From Strigamia acuminata (Eukaryota; Arthropoda; Chilopoda; Geophilomorpha; Linotaeniidae): a stretch of DNA of 60,000 bases. This document shows, piece after piece, positions 42,085-53,000 of the stretch; positions within the stretch are counted from its first letter, which is position 1, and every line of letters begins with the position of its first letter. The position numbers were made by a program, and so were the translations under genes. The notes beneath the pieces were generated by a model. That model was not told the DNA's origin. It did not search any database and saw nothing but the letters and a program-made list of their open reading frames with translations. The stretch spans positions 46,324,581-46,384,580 of the forward strand of contig OX442314.1 in NCBI GenBank assembly GCA_949358305.1. Reading direction: 5' to 3'.

Positions 42085-44663
42085 TTCAGTTCATGATGAA
42101 TTTTTATTTTCATGAATAGATGAATAATGAAGGATGCAACTTTTTCATCATTACAAGTTGATGGAAATTTTGTTCCTTCAGAATTTGTCATTACCATGTT
42201 TACTAATTTATGTTTTATATTGCTTTCTGCAATAACTTTATCAAAATTGACATTGAATGTCACTTCACATAATTTGACATAGTCTAAAAATGATTGTGTT
42301 GCCACCTTTAAATTATGGAAATCAGTGTCAGATTTATAAGCTTTGAAAAACATGAATAGCTGCGTATTTGATGTAAGAGTATCAGTTTTGTGTAGTAAAC
42401 TATTACAGCAAACATCACATTCATGCCATGAAAATAAGCGTTTTAAAAGAAATCCTGCAATGTAATGCAAGATATTTTCATGTGCAATGTCCAAAGTAAA
42501 ATCTGCAGCCGATCCTAATTCATTGTTTGATGGTAAGGCGTTTGGAGTTTTAATTGGTAAACTGCTCCGTGCCGTGGATAATTTGTCAATTTGGCAGAGA
42601 AGATGAGCGGAGTCAACTTCACAATTTGAACTTTTATTTGGCTTCAACAAAGCATTTAATCCTGCTTGTTTGAACAATGGTTCAAATTGCGCTGTTGTTG
42701 GATTATCGTTGCATCCGCCCTTACGCCTAATAACACCAAAAAAATTTTCTACTCCATCTTGATTAAGACGACGAGTGTAGAGTGATGATAAACTTGGTGC
42801 CAATTCTTCCCACAAGCCCAGTAAAGCAGAAATGGAAACGATCCAACCATCAAAGCAATTACATCTTACTACTTTGTCCGAATTCTTTTTATACACTGTA
42901 ATGGTTTGAAGCCATAACAGAGTGTTTTTTAAAAATGTGATTTGATCCGTTTCATTTTTTAAAGACTGTCCCATTTGCTTGTTTTCAGTGCTAGTACTGC
43001 TATTGAAAATGTCAAACAGTTTGTCAAACATTTCTAAAAATTGAGCTGTGTGGGTAAAATTTGCATCCAGTTTACCCAATGTGACATATGTCATCATTGC
43101 AGATGACACAGTGTGGCTAATTACTTGAGCTGCTGGTTTGACTTTCATTTTATAAAATGGTGGTGGCTCGATATGTTTCTGAGTTAACTTTGGTGCCATT
43201 TGCACAGGTAAACTCTGATCATATGCAAAAAAGGACTTCAAATGGTCCCACGATGCTGTCTTATTTCCATCAAAAAATATATTATTTGCTGACAATACAT
43301 TTCGTACATTTTTTAATAGATGTGGAGCATCATAAAAACAGAAAATGTTCTTATTGTTGTGTGTGAAATAAGGCTTTGCAGGGGAGACTTTAAGCTGTGT
43401 TTTAAATAATTGCATATTGTTTGCCCCTTGATCGCAAACAATTGCTCTAATAGCGAGACCAATTGACTTGGTTGCATCAATGCATTCGAAAATTAAAGAT
43501 GCTAACCGGTCACTTGATGCACCTTGACACGTGAACATGTACGCAATAGCTTGTTTCCATGGAGACTTTATACCCTTGACCATAAAAACCAGTGCATGAG
43601 TAGCAAGGCTGTTCTCATCATTGGACTCAGTTCCATAATTTTCAAAACCGTCAACTTTGTCTTTTCTGCTGTTGTAGGTTAAATTTAATTTAAGTGACAT
43701 TTCATCAAAGCTGAGTATGCAAATTTTATCTTCATCCGACATTGTTTCCAGCTTCTTTTCCAAAACTTGTAGAAAGTTATTGCTTACTCCAGGTAAAATT
43801 TCTAAACCTTGGACTGAAGCATGCAAAGTACTTATACTAGGAAAAATAAAAATAGATGACAGAAACTTATATGTTTGAGGGCTTTGATAGTATATGGAAA
43901 GTGAGAGTGATTTGTAGTTTTTATCATATCTTCTACCCAAAGTTTTAGTCTTAGCCATCCGTATTTGAGTTGCAATAAAATTTAAACAACTGCCATCAAG
44001 GTGACACTTTAAACTTTCAATAATGCCATCCACGGATGGAGTTTGTTCAATCTGCTTTTTAACTTTTCTACCTCGCTTCTTCAAAAGGCGATTGAATTTT
44101 TGTCTCCAAAATGAGGCTGCCTTTTGAGCAGTATCTAATCTACTTCTCAATTTCTTAATTATTTCAATATTTGTTCTTCTAGCCCTTCTCTTATCTTTTA
44201 AAACTGGAAGAACAGTTTCTTCACAGCTCAAGGAATCTGTTATTATTTCTGTGTCTTCAATTTGAACACTTGTTTCAGAAACAGTAACCTTTCTGCTTTT
44301 CGATGTGAGAGGCGTACTGCTTGGAAGTTGTCTTTTAGCAGCTCGTTTGCTTCTTTCTGAATTACTATCTATTGCTTTAGGTGGATTTTTAATTTGGAAA
44401 ATAGTTGGAACTGCATTATGAACTAATGAGTTTTTCTCTTGTATATTCATAAACTGACTGTCTTCAAAATGCTTAGAGCAAAGGCGACAATTATTATATA
44501 AATAATCAGAATCCATTTTCGTCAAATCATCCCTTCTTGAATTTATCACCCATTGTTTGCATCTGTCCTTATTCTTCGGAAAGCGAAATAAGGAAAGTTT
44601 ACAATTGCCACTATTGTTATTACAACCATGCGCTCCACAATGAGCTCCGTATGATACTCGCAT
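42015..44663 (-). CDS. THAP-domain P-element-type transposase, full length
   Basis: ATG at 44663-44661 opens 882 codons without a stop. The N-terminal THAP zinc finger has C9, C14, C62 and H65 (C-X4-C..C-X2-H) and ends with the AVPTIF signature at about 84-89. A basic segment and a short coiled coil (about 160-205) follow. The RNase-H-like catalytic core fits P-element/THAP9: D320 (LSFDEMSLK), D411 (VCDQGANN), and E639 with D636 in NQDGVEN. CFYDAPHLLKNVRN around 445 fits the inserted GTP-binding region. P transposase is about 750 residues and human THAP9 about 900. The absence of stops and the presence of all catalytic residues suggest a recent or domesticated copy. Terminal inverted repeats were not found by eye, so mobility is uncertain. 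Intronless here. Confidence 0.92.
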   Translation of the reverse strand: MRVSYGAHCGAHGCNNNSGNCKLSLFRFPKNKDRCKQWVINSRRDDLTKMDSDYLYNNCRLCSKHFEDSQFMNIQEKNSLVHNAVPTIFQIKNPPKAIDSNSERSKRAAKRQLPSSTPLTSKSRKVTVSETSVQIEDTEIITDSLSCEETVLPVLKDKRRARRTNIEIIKKLRSRLDTAQKAASFWRQKFNRLLKKRGRKVKKQIEQTPSVDGIIESLKCHLDGSCLNFIATQIRMAKTKTLGRRYDKNYKSLSLSIYYQSPQTYKFLSSIFIFPSISTLHASVQGLEILPGVSNNFLQVLEKKLETMSDEDKICILSFDEMSLKLNLTYNSRKDKVDGFENYGTESNDENSLATHALVFMVKGIKSPWKQAIAYMFTCQGASSDRLASLIFECIDATKSIGLAIRAIVCDQGANNMQLFKTQLKVSPAKPYFTHNNKNIFCFYDAPHLLKNVRNVLSANNIFFDGNKTASWDHLKSFFAYDQSLPVQMAPKLTQKHIEPPPFYKMKVKPAAQVISHTVSSAMMTYVTLGKLDANFTHTAQFLEMFDKLFDIFNSSTSTENKQMGQSLKNETDQITFLKNTLLWLQTITVYKKNSDKVVRCNCFDGWIVSISALLGLWEELAPSLSSLYTRRLNQDGVENFFGVIRRKGGCNDNPTTAQFEPLFKQAGLNALLKPNKSSNCEVDSAHLLCQIDKLSTARSSLPIKTPNALPSNNELGSAADFTLDIAHENILHYIAGFLLKRLFSWHECDVCCNSLLHKTDTLTSNTQLFMFFKAYKSDTDFHNLKVATQSFLDYVKLCEVTFNVNFDKVIAESNIKHKLVNMVMTNSEGTKFPSTCNDEKVASFIIHLFMKIKIHHELKLQNQKILSLPRKNRKLLKVSNM

Positions 44664-44675
44664 TGTAGGTGTAAT

Positions 44676-44980
44676 ATAAATTCAAATGAAAAATATCAAA
44701 CCAAATTCCAATGAAATGGAATTATTCGAAACCAAATATAAATTCAAATGAAAAATATCAAACCAAATACCAATGAAATGGAATTATTCGAAACCAAACA
44801 GAAATTCAAATGAAAAATATCAAACCAAAATCTAATCAAATGGAATTATTCGAAGCCAAATTGAACTTAACAAAATGGGCTAATAATCGAACCAAATGAC
44901 CAAATTCTAATCAAATGGAATTATTCGAAGCCAAATTGAACTTAACAAAATGGGCTAATAATCGAACCAGATGACTAAAA
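44676..44980 (-). repeat. Compound tandem repeats upstream of the THAP transposase
   Basis: Three units of 62 bp (ATAAATTCAAATGAAAAATA..) pass into two units of 75 bp that share the ATGGAATTATTCGAA core and add AACTTAACAAAATGGGCTAA. They begin 13 bp upstream of the transposase ATG, so they occupy its leader or promoter. A further AAATGAAATAATTCGAA fragment lies near 45270. They may be subterminal transposase-binding repeats of the element. Confidence 0.85.
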
Positions 44981-45473
44981 TCGAATATATGAAAAATGTC
45001 CAACACCAAATGGAAAATTTTCAGTGTGACAGACTGACTGATTGTGCTGAATGCTCAGTGCAGACTAAATATGCTTTATTGCAAAGGGCCTTATATACCA
45101 TGTGGGCACACTGTGCATGTGGGGTAAATAAAGGGATTTGGGTCACAAGAATTGACAGGTAAGTGCAATATCCTTATTGCACCTGTATTAATTTTCTCCT
45201 CTTCTAAAGATGAAAAGAATTTCCTCATTCCAACAAAAATAGCAAACCAAATGGGTTTGCTCAAATCAAATGAAATAATTCGAAAAAACCTTATCTTTTA
45301 GTTTTTATTTCTTTGGTAATCAGTTTTTATGAGTTTGAAACTGCTTTGTTGCGAAATATTTAAATAGGGGGCGTGTCATCTAGCGCAAAAATATATTCCG
45401 CAAATCGATTTACCGCAAATCGATTTACCGCGAATTGATTTACCGCGAATCAGAAATACCGCGACCGGTGGAG
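44981..45473. other. Intergenic with short tandem repeat before the Mag-type LTR
   Basis: 45150-45190 contains an inverted repeat (TGCAATA..TATTGCA within ACAGGT..CCTGT). 45401-45466 has about four imperfect 15 bp units (ATCGATTTACCGCAA / ATTGATTTACCGCGA). No gene seen. Confidence 0.5.
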
Positions 45474-45659
45474 TGTCCTACTCCATAGGTCATCTTGACC
45501 AATCATAATGTTTCGGCGCTTTTAAGAGCAGCGCCACCTATCTGTTAAAATTTGAATAAACACTCTGTTAACTTTACTATGGCCGACATGTTGTACTTCT
45601 TGACCACAAACACAATCTTCAATCATCAAGCATAAATACACAACAATTGGCGACGAGGA
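45474..45659 (+). repeat. Candidate short 5' LTR and tRNA-Ser primer site of the split plus-strand element
   Basis: The stretch 45474-45645 begins TGTCC and ends AACA. It contains an AATAAA at about 45555 and lies directly before TGGCGACGAGGA (45648-45659). That 12-mer is complementary to the 3' end of tRNA-Ser including CCA, a primer usual in Mag/CsRn1-type Gypsy elements. The outer edge is a guess because the other LTR lies outside the window. Confidence 0.6.
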
Positions 45660-45849
45660 GGATCGCAATCGACGACCCACAACCAGATGCTGCTTCGTAT
45701 CTACTTTTTGTGAGTTTTTTGTGACTTTTGATGAACTTTTTGGCTGTTTTTGACCGTCGCTGACCACGCCGTCCCCGAAGTAGGCCTAGTCGTTCTGTGC
45801 TTCGAATTTTCGTGTTTCTCGTGTCATATTCCGTCTCCTTGCCATCAAG

Positions 45850-46074
45850 ATGTCGACGTTGAAAGGTACACTTCGCGAATACGATTGCAGTGATGATTGG
45901 GAACTTTATTGTTTGCGTATGGCGAGTATTTTCGCCTGCAACAAGATTGTTGACGATTTGGAGCAGGTTCACACGCTGCTCGCGTACGTGGGCATGCCGA
46001 CGTTGAAGTTATTGGTGTCGCTTACAGCACCCAAGAAGCCGGCCGAATTCAAGTACGACGAATTAGTGGCGCTC
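45850..46074 (+). pseudogene. gag: 5' part of Gag of the Mag/CsRn1-type element, cut by Gypsy copy 2
   Basis: ATG at 45850 opens 75 codons (STLKGTLREYDCSDDWELY..) before the LTR of copy 2 interrupts at 46075. The residues after that (CCDPGF) are LTR sequence. The same frame resumes at 58446, repeating the last 51 codons of this fragment. Confidence 0.88.
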
Positions 46075-47046
46075 TGCTGCGATCCGGGTTTTTATCCGCT
46101 TAATTTCTAATAAATTAAGCAGAAACCGCAGGTGAATGCTAAAATAGACTTACAATCAGCGGCCTTAAACTTGTCTAGGGTTAAGTTTATTAAGTAGGAA
46201 AATAAAGACACAATTTTTATGATAAAAATCACACAAATTCTTTATTAAGTTAAATACAATGAAATATAAAATATATTGACTAGTTGAAATAGGAAGAGCG
46301 ACAAGTCGCGTAACAATTTGAGCGGAAAACAATGGAAGGGCTTGCAACGACTGTTGCAAGCTACAAAGCGCTAAAATGGCGCTTAAACAACACACAGTTG
46401 TTAGGCGAAGGCAAATGTCTTCGTTTGCTGAACTCACGAACGATGGTCGAAGACGATGGTTCTCGTGGGCTCCTTCTACGGCTCGTGCGACGGCTCGACG
46501 GCGGTGGTTGACGGCTGTAGGCGTCCGGCTCTCGTACGATGGCGGTGGCTGTCGTTCGCGCGGCAGCGACGGCGATGGTTCACGATCGTCGGGAAACTTC
46601 TCTTCTCGTTTGCTGGAATTAGCTTCGGCTAATTCAAGCAGGATAGCTGGCTTTGTGCTTTGGGTGGCACAAAGATAGCAGGTGAAACTGAGTTACAACG
46701 GTCCTCTATCAATACGTATTGTCGGAGCAGATATCGCAGTGATGTTGAGGTTGTTGTTGTATTTTTCAGAGTCCCGATTTGAGCCAAGGCGCGAGCCCAG
46801 CACGCTTCAATATTGCGCAGAAAACCTGCGCACTTAGCTCAAATGGGTGCAACTAGTGGTTATTACACCATATTGCACCATAACGGCTAATAACCGTTTT
46901 CACCCCGGACAACCTGGGGTGATATGTGCCTAGAGAGGATTTCTCCCCTCGGTCACATGATCTGACTTGGCGTGTGCCACAGTCAAATTAATTAGAAGAC
47001 AATTAATTTTATCTTCTAAGTTGGTGAATATTTTGAGATCACCACA
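46075..47046 (-). repeat. 3' LTR of Gypsy copy 2 (972 bp)
   Basis: Plus-strand ends are TGCTGCGATCC and GATCACCACA. Reading it against 57470-58441 I find no difference, and derived ORFs in both are identical. ORFs inside are not genes. Confidence 0.95.
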
Positions 47047-47060
47047 CATCCCCCCATTTA
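47047..47060 (-). other. Polypurine tract of copy 2
   Basis: The minus strand reads TAAATGGGGGGATG immediately before the 3' LTR (TGTGGTGATC). A G-run in this position is the expected plus-strand primer for reverse transcription. Confidence 0.7.
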
Positions 47061-47098
47061 AGACGAATCTTACATGGAGAGAAAATGAACGAACCAAT

Positions 47099-49850
47099 TT
47101 ATGATTCGTCCATGTTCTGAGTTCGCTCAGGCGTCAACGGGCGCATCATGTCCGTGGCGTCGTCCCTCGGATTTGACCGCTCGTTAACCGTACACAGGTC
47201 GCGACCTGCGTTTGGTCCGGAGACCATTCCAGGGTTGACATGAAGCCAAACCTGGATGATTCTTGCCGAGTTCGCTCGGTTGAAAAATCCCAGCGCCGCA
47301 AACTCTATTGGATCCTCTGGCGCTAATCGTGCTCTCAGGAGTCGATCATGGAGCACCGATGGTGGGCTTAACACCCGAATGTGGTCTTCGAGCCACATAA
47401 ACACCTGCCTCGACAACTTGTGGTTGTTGCTAAGCAGAGTTCGCGTATCCGGCGTCAAATAGAAGTGCGGATACAGGCGCATCAGGGTCTTGAAAGCCGA
47501 CTCCTTCTTCAGCGGCTTGACCTTCGTCTCCGGCTTGGCTTGCGGCGGCGGCGGTGGACGTGAGTCTTCCGCCGTGGCATCGTCGAAATGGCTCGGCGAG
47601 CCCAAGAAAACCAACGCGGGTGCGGAGGTTGACGAGGGTGTGACGCCTCGTCCCTGCGCTCGACCAACTCCGGTGAGCTTACGGGGTTCGACTGCCCGTT
47701 GAACTCCGGCTGGAGTTTGAGAACTTCCGGCGTTCTCCGGCCAAAACGAACATCCAGCGCCCTCTTGGGCCGACTGGAAAACAGCCAGTGACGCAGCTGC
47801 TGTGGCGCTTGTAACTGGAAGCGGTGGTCTTCCGGCTATTCGCGCCGTGGCCTTCGCAAAGGACCACTCGGTTCGCAACCGAACGGCGGCCTCTTCTTCG
47901 GTCTCACCGTTTGCTACGACTTGCTTTATTAGCTCGGCTAAGATCGTAGGCGGGTCGAGCCTGAGGTGGTACCACAGCTCGACTTTCTTCTCCGACAGGC
48001 CCATCGGCGCGGTCCAAAGGTACGTAATGGCCGCTAACGCCTGTCCTGGCGAAGGAAGAACACCAGGGTACAACACCCTAGTCATCCCCGGAATTAGCTG
48101 ACGCTGAAAATCCATCAGACGGGGATCATCAATGGTATTGATGTCGGAGAGCTCTAGCCTTTCAGCTAGTCTCTGCCAGTCCTTCTGCGACTCGGCGATC
48201 TGGGCGCTTTGGTATGCGTCCAGCTTCTGGAGCACTTCCTGCTGCGCTCTAATGGGTTGCTGCTCGTAGCAGGTCCATTGTGGGCCGAATGACTCACTAA
48301 AAAATGGCCGGAGTTGCAGGTTGCTAACTCCAGCCGGCAAGCGGGAAACATATCCATGTTCGGGCAAGCGGCTAGCGTGTCCAGGTACTGGCACGCTACA
48401 GTCGGGAGAGATATCACCGACTACACGTCTCATGGCGTATGGAGTAGCCGGGTTGTCCACTTTGAACGTGGAGGCGGTTCGGCTACTTCGGGCGGACTGG
48501 ATTGTGGAGTCCGATTCGAAGCTCAGCGAGGACGACGAGCCAAACGTTTCTGGTGTCCGTCCTCGTCGCGACTGCGGGCGTGATGGCGGTGCTTCAGTCG
48601 AGTATGGGCGCGATCGCCTCTGTCGCTCTTCTCGATCGCGGCTCGATTCGCGGAACATTGGTCGGATTGGAACCGGCGGAGGGAGTTGCCCCACCCTCAA
48701 ATCCTCGTCTTGCGGCGGAGGATTGATGGCCGCTGGGGCCGGAATTTCATCTTCTTGATAAAAAGAGAGAGCGCAGCGCGCTTGCTCCTCTGCCTCCTGT
48801 TCTTGAGCCAGTTGTCGATTTTCGTCGACGCGAAGCTGCACTGCGGCAGCTCGGAGTGCTTTCGACGGGAAGAATCCCGGAAAATCGTTGAAACACCCTG
48901 CGAGCGCCAATTGATGGAGCTCGGTTTGTGTGACGGGAAATTGCGGGTTCCCGTCACGAACGGACTTGCGGTACCGTCGCACGACTTCGCGTTGGGTCGT
49001 TTTGAGGTTCTTCCTCAATTGGGTGAGAGCACCGTAATTAATTCCGGTACTCTTTAGCGCTCTTCTGCGCTCGTGACGCTCTCGTGGCGTCACTGGCCAC
49101 TGGTTGTGCAGCAACTCTGCTGCAAGCGGTCCTGGGGGGCTCTCGTCGAGCGTCCACTCGATTTCGTCGACACCGTCCACGTGAAGGCGCTCGATGAATC
49201 GACCTCTTGCTCCGAATCCTTGCAGAGCCGATCTGCTGAAGTCGTGGCGCAGCTTCCACCACGTGTTGTTCGCCGTCTTCAGGCGTCTAATTTTTTCGGG
49301 CAACGCCGCTCGAAAAATCAGCGGGTGCTGAGTCGGCACATGGTCGGGAAGCGCGAACGGCGTTTCTCGATCTCTCTCGATCTATATTCGAAAAAAATAA
49401 ATAAATAAATTAGTTTATTTAAAAATAAACAAATAATTTCTTATTTGAAATATTTTTTTTAAGCTTAGCGCTTGTGGCCGTGAGCCACTAAGGGATGTTG
49501 GTTGTCATGGCAACTCCCTTCGCACATGCTGGAAGCACGTGACTTTTATAGCCGCCATTTTTATTTTTTAGCGGCTTGTGTTTGAAGTCAGAAAAAGTGA
49601 AATTACTCAATTTTTCTGACTGAAACACCAAGTGAAAATTATTTTAATAATTTACCCTCTGTTGTAACGATAATTGCACATCGTTACCGGCTCCTTCCAT
49701 CGGCGTTTCTTCGTCCGCATGGAGGTTGACTTCGTCGTCTGCCATTCGTTTTCTTTTTCGCGTCGAAAAAGAAATTCTTTCGGCTAGAAAGAAGTAATAA
49801 ACTATATTAAATATATTTATCGAATTTTTCTTTCAGAAAAATAACTTACA
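47099..49850 (-). CDS. Spliced accessory gene in env position of Gypsy copy 2, unknown function
   Basis: A donor GTAAGT starts at 49849 and a TTCTTTCTAG acceptor ends at 49784 (66 bp intron). The ATG exon (ATG 49745-49743, end 49656) gives 30 residues. A GTAAAT donor at 49655 and an acceptor ending at 49382 define a 274 bp phase-0 intron. The last exon 49381-47099 adds 760 residues. Copy 1 has the same sites, the same phase and the same 42 nt from acceptor to the conserved VPT. The protein is Arg/Pro-rich. Residues ~30-180 are basic and helical, ~210-330 are disordered and Ser-rich, ~380-560 look folded (GQALAAITYLWTAPMG, ELWYHLRLDPP), and the ~650-740 part holds YPHFYLTPDTRTLLSNN. No signal peptide, furin site or membrane span is seen, so it does not look like an envelope. 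No family recognised. It could be a Gag-like, RNA-binding or captured host protein. Confidence 0.75.
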
Positions 49851-49859
49851 GTTCGCTGA

Positions 49860-50087
49860 ATCAAGAAAAACTGTCGTGTGGTATCGGAGTCGATGCATCC
49901 ACTTCAAAACTTATCGGAAAAGTGGCTAAGTTCGTTGATTGGAGCAACGAACTTGTTTCGGTGACACCGAATGACGTCACAAGTTATAACGCATTGTGAA
50001 CGTTGTCATTCGAGTATTTACTACGAATGACGTCACGAGATTGCTCTCTCGGATCTTTTGGGTAAACCCAAAAGGTGAAAGTCAACG
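49860..50087 (-). promoter_or_regulatory. Candidate internal promoter region of the accessory gene
   Basis: Between the pol stop and the first donor are two perfect TGACGTCA (CRE-type) palindromes at 49972-49979 and 50028-50035, both in GAATGACGTCAC. A 9 bp inverted repeat (AGTTCGTTG/CAACGAACT) around a CCAAT-like loop lies at about 49929-49953, and a TCGGTG/CACCGA palindrome near 49960. Copy 1 has one TGACGTCA at 1695-1702 in the corresponding place. No TATA box was seen. Confidence 0.4.
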
Positions 50088-53000
50088 CTATGTCTTGACT
50101 CGCGGAACGCGAGATCTCAAGTTGTACTTTGACTTTCGCGAAGTACAATCCAACTTGTTTAGATTGTCATCAGCATCGTCTCCAATGTCAGATGAGTTAT
50201 CTTCTTCATTGTTTGAAATTTTCTCTTTTTCTAAAAACATTTCCTTTTCTAGATTTTCATCAAGAGAAACATTTTCAAGTCGCTGGTTTATTTCATCGAC
50301 TTCGTTATTTTTGAGTTTCGATTTTTCGCTCGATTCCGTGTTTTCGACAGGAATTTTGGATAATTCAACATCATCCAAGGTATTAACAATATTTTTTGTT
50401 TTTTGACCCACTTCCTCCCCTTCCAGCCAAATTTCTTGGTTGAAAACGGGAAAGTACGGCATTAATTCAGTGCCGTGAACAGCTGGATAAATTTTATTAT
50501 CACTCAGCCGTCGAAGTTGAAAGGCGCCTCCTTGTAACCTTTTGACAATTACATAAGGCCCATTCCTTTTCGGTGAAATGCCTGCTGCTATTCCTTTAGC
50601 GGCATTTGAGAGAATATGAGACTCTCGCCAGACTAAATCATTTTGTCTGAAGTTGTCGAATTTCTTATCTGATTTTTCAGCTTCGACACGGCGTCTCAAA
50701 TCTAAGACGTGAGACATCATATGCTGATACGTCTCTGCAATTATTGTTTCTAATTTCTGAACATATAAATGCGGATTTTTTGGATCAATGACCAAAATTC
50801 CTTCCGGAATTCTTGGATCCCAAGGAATTCTTAATTCTCGGAAAAAATTTAAGAAAGCTGGAGAATAATCTCTGCCTCTTGTTACAGTTGTTCTTAAACT
50901 GAATGCAAATTCGCGTAGATACTCGTCCCATTGGTCGTGAATATCTAAATAAATCGAAACTAAATATTTAATATCTCGATTGGTTCTCTCCACAGGATTG
51001 CTTTGTGGATGATAAATCGATGTCGGTGTTCGCGACATGTCGAATTTTTTGCAAAATTCTTTATAGACCTGTGATCGAAATTGTGGTCCATTATCACTTA
51101 TGATTTGTCTCGGAAATCCGAAAGTCATTGATAAGTGATAAATTGTGTTGGCAACTTTTATTGCCGTTGGATTACACATTGGAAATAACTCGGGCCAATG
51201 TGTAGCGACATCTACGATGACGCAAATGTGGGTATTGTTTTTTCTGGTTCTTGGTTTGGGACCAGACAAATCCACACTGAGGCAGTCAAATGGTCCAAAT
51301 GGTCCAATTTGAGCGCCTTCAATTTCGGTCTTTGATCTCGGCTTACATGCCTGACATCCTTGACAATGCTGAATAAAACGTGTAATATCACGTTTCATAC
51401 CTTTCCAGGTATAAACTCTTCGAGTTCTGTACATTGTCCTCGCAATGCCTGGGTGGCCGGACAGTGGATGTCCGTGCATCAACCATATGATTTTATAAAT
51501 CAATTTTCTTGGCACAACAACTTTAAGTGCCCTACCATCCTCTCCTAGTTCATCGGTAGAGGTAGGATGATAATGGAGTAACATATCTTCTTCAATGAGA
51601 TAGGTACTCGCGTGTCTTTCAAAATTTCTTCTTTGAAGACGAGTTACTATGTAACTTGGATATTGCTTATTTAATAAGTAATTGCGAATATATTGGCAAA
51701 ATTCGTCTGCTTTTTGCTCTGCAATAATGTCGTCTCTCGTTGGAGGATCACATTCTAATTGTCTAGCAATTTTAGCTGCAAATGCTTTAATTAAAACATT
51801 TGTTGTTGGCAGCTCGAATTTTTTAGCCATCATAGCTCTTAATTCGACGTCAGGGGTTCCTGACGGATCATGCATGTTAATACAAAAATTGATTAATGCT
51901 TGATCGCCTTCATTAACTATTATCGACTTGGGTAATTCATTCAATTTTCCCATTTGCCAACTTCGGCAAGGAGATGGACAATATGATAATAAATCATCAT
52001 TATCGCCATCGTCTTCTGGTTCGTCAGGTGCGCTGACAGGTGCACGTGACAATGCGTCTGCTATTACATTTAGCGGACCTTTGACGTACTGTATTTCGAA
52101 CGAATACGCCATTAGCTCCATTTGCCAACGAGCTAATCTGCCCGACGGGTCAGATAACGACATCAACCACTTAAGTGCTTGGTGATCCGTTTGTACAGTG
52201 AATGTAGTGTACTCTAAGTATGGGCGAAATTTGCGCAATCCCCATACTACTGCGAGACATTCTAATTCTGTCACAGTATAATTCTTTTCAGCGGGTTGCA
52301 AGCTTCTGCTTGCATACACGCATGGCATTTCGACTTCTTGGCCATCCACAATTTTCTTTTGTGTAAGGGCTGCACCCAACCCTTGTTTACTGGCGTCAGT
52401 ATGAACAATAAATGGCATGTACAGGTCAGGCATCTTCATTGTTTCAGCATTCGTAAGCAAGTCTTTTATTGCGTCAAATGCTGCTTGATGATGCAGTTCC
52501 CAATCGAACTCCGCATCTTTCTTCAAGAGTGGCCTTAGTGGTTCTGCCACTGTGGCCAAATTCTTGATTAGGCGGTGAAAGAAATTCACCATGCCTAGAA
52601 ATCTTTGTAATTCCTTAAGATTGGTAGGAGCCGGAAATTGCGTAATTGCAGCGACTTTTTTAGGGTCTACTGCAAGTCCTTCTACTCCTACTTTGTAGCC
52701 TAGAAAAATTAATTCCTTTCTACAGAGATGCGTCTTGCCAGGATGCGCATGTAAATTAGCTTCTGCCAATTTTTTAAACACTATATCTAAATGTTTAATG
52801 TGTTCTTCGAACGATTTAGATACAACAATTATGTCATCCAAATATGCCCATGCAAATTTTCTATAAACGTCACCTAAAACTTTTTCCATCAATTCTTGGA
52901 AAGTAGTTGGTGCGTTTACTAATCCGAAAGGCATGACTAAAAACATTAGTCTTCCCATTGGGCTCCAGAAGGCAGTTTTTTCTCTGTCTTCAGGGCGCAA

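Noticed and set aside
46165-46678. 90- and 100-codon ORFs in the LTR, present again at 57560-58073
   Set aside because: Identical only because the two LTRs are identical. No coding signature.
47099-49850. Interpretation of the accessory gene as a classical retroviral env
   Set aside because: Position and splicing fit, but no signal peptide, cleavage site, fusion-type hydrophobic stretch or membrane anchor is visible in the predicted protein.
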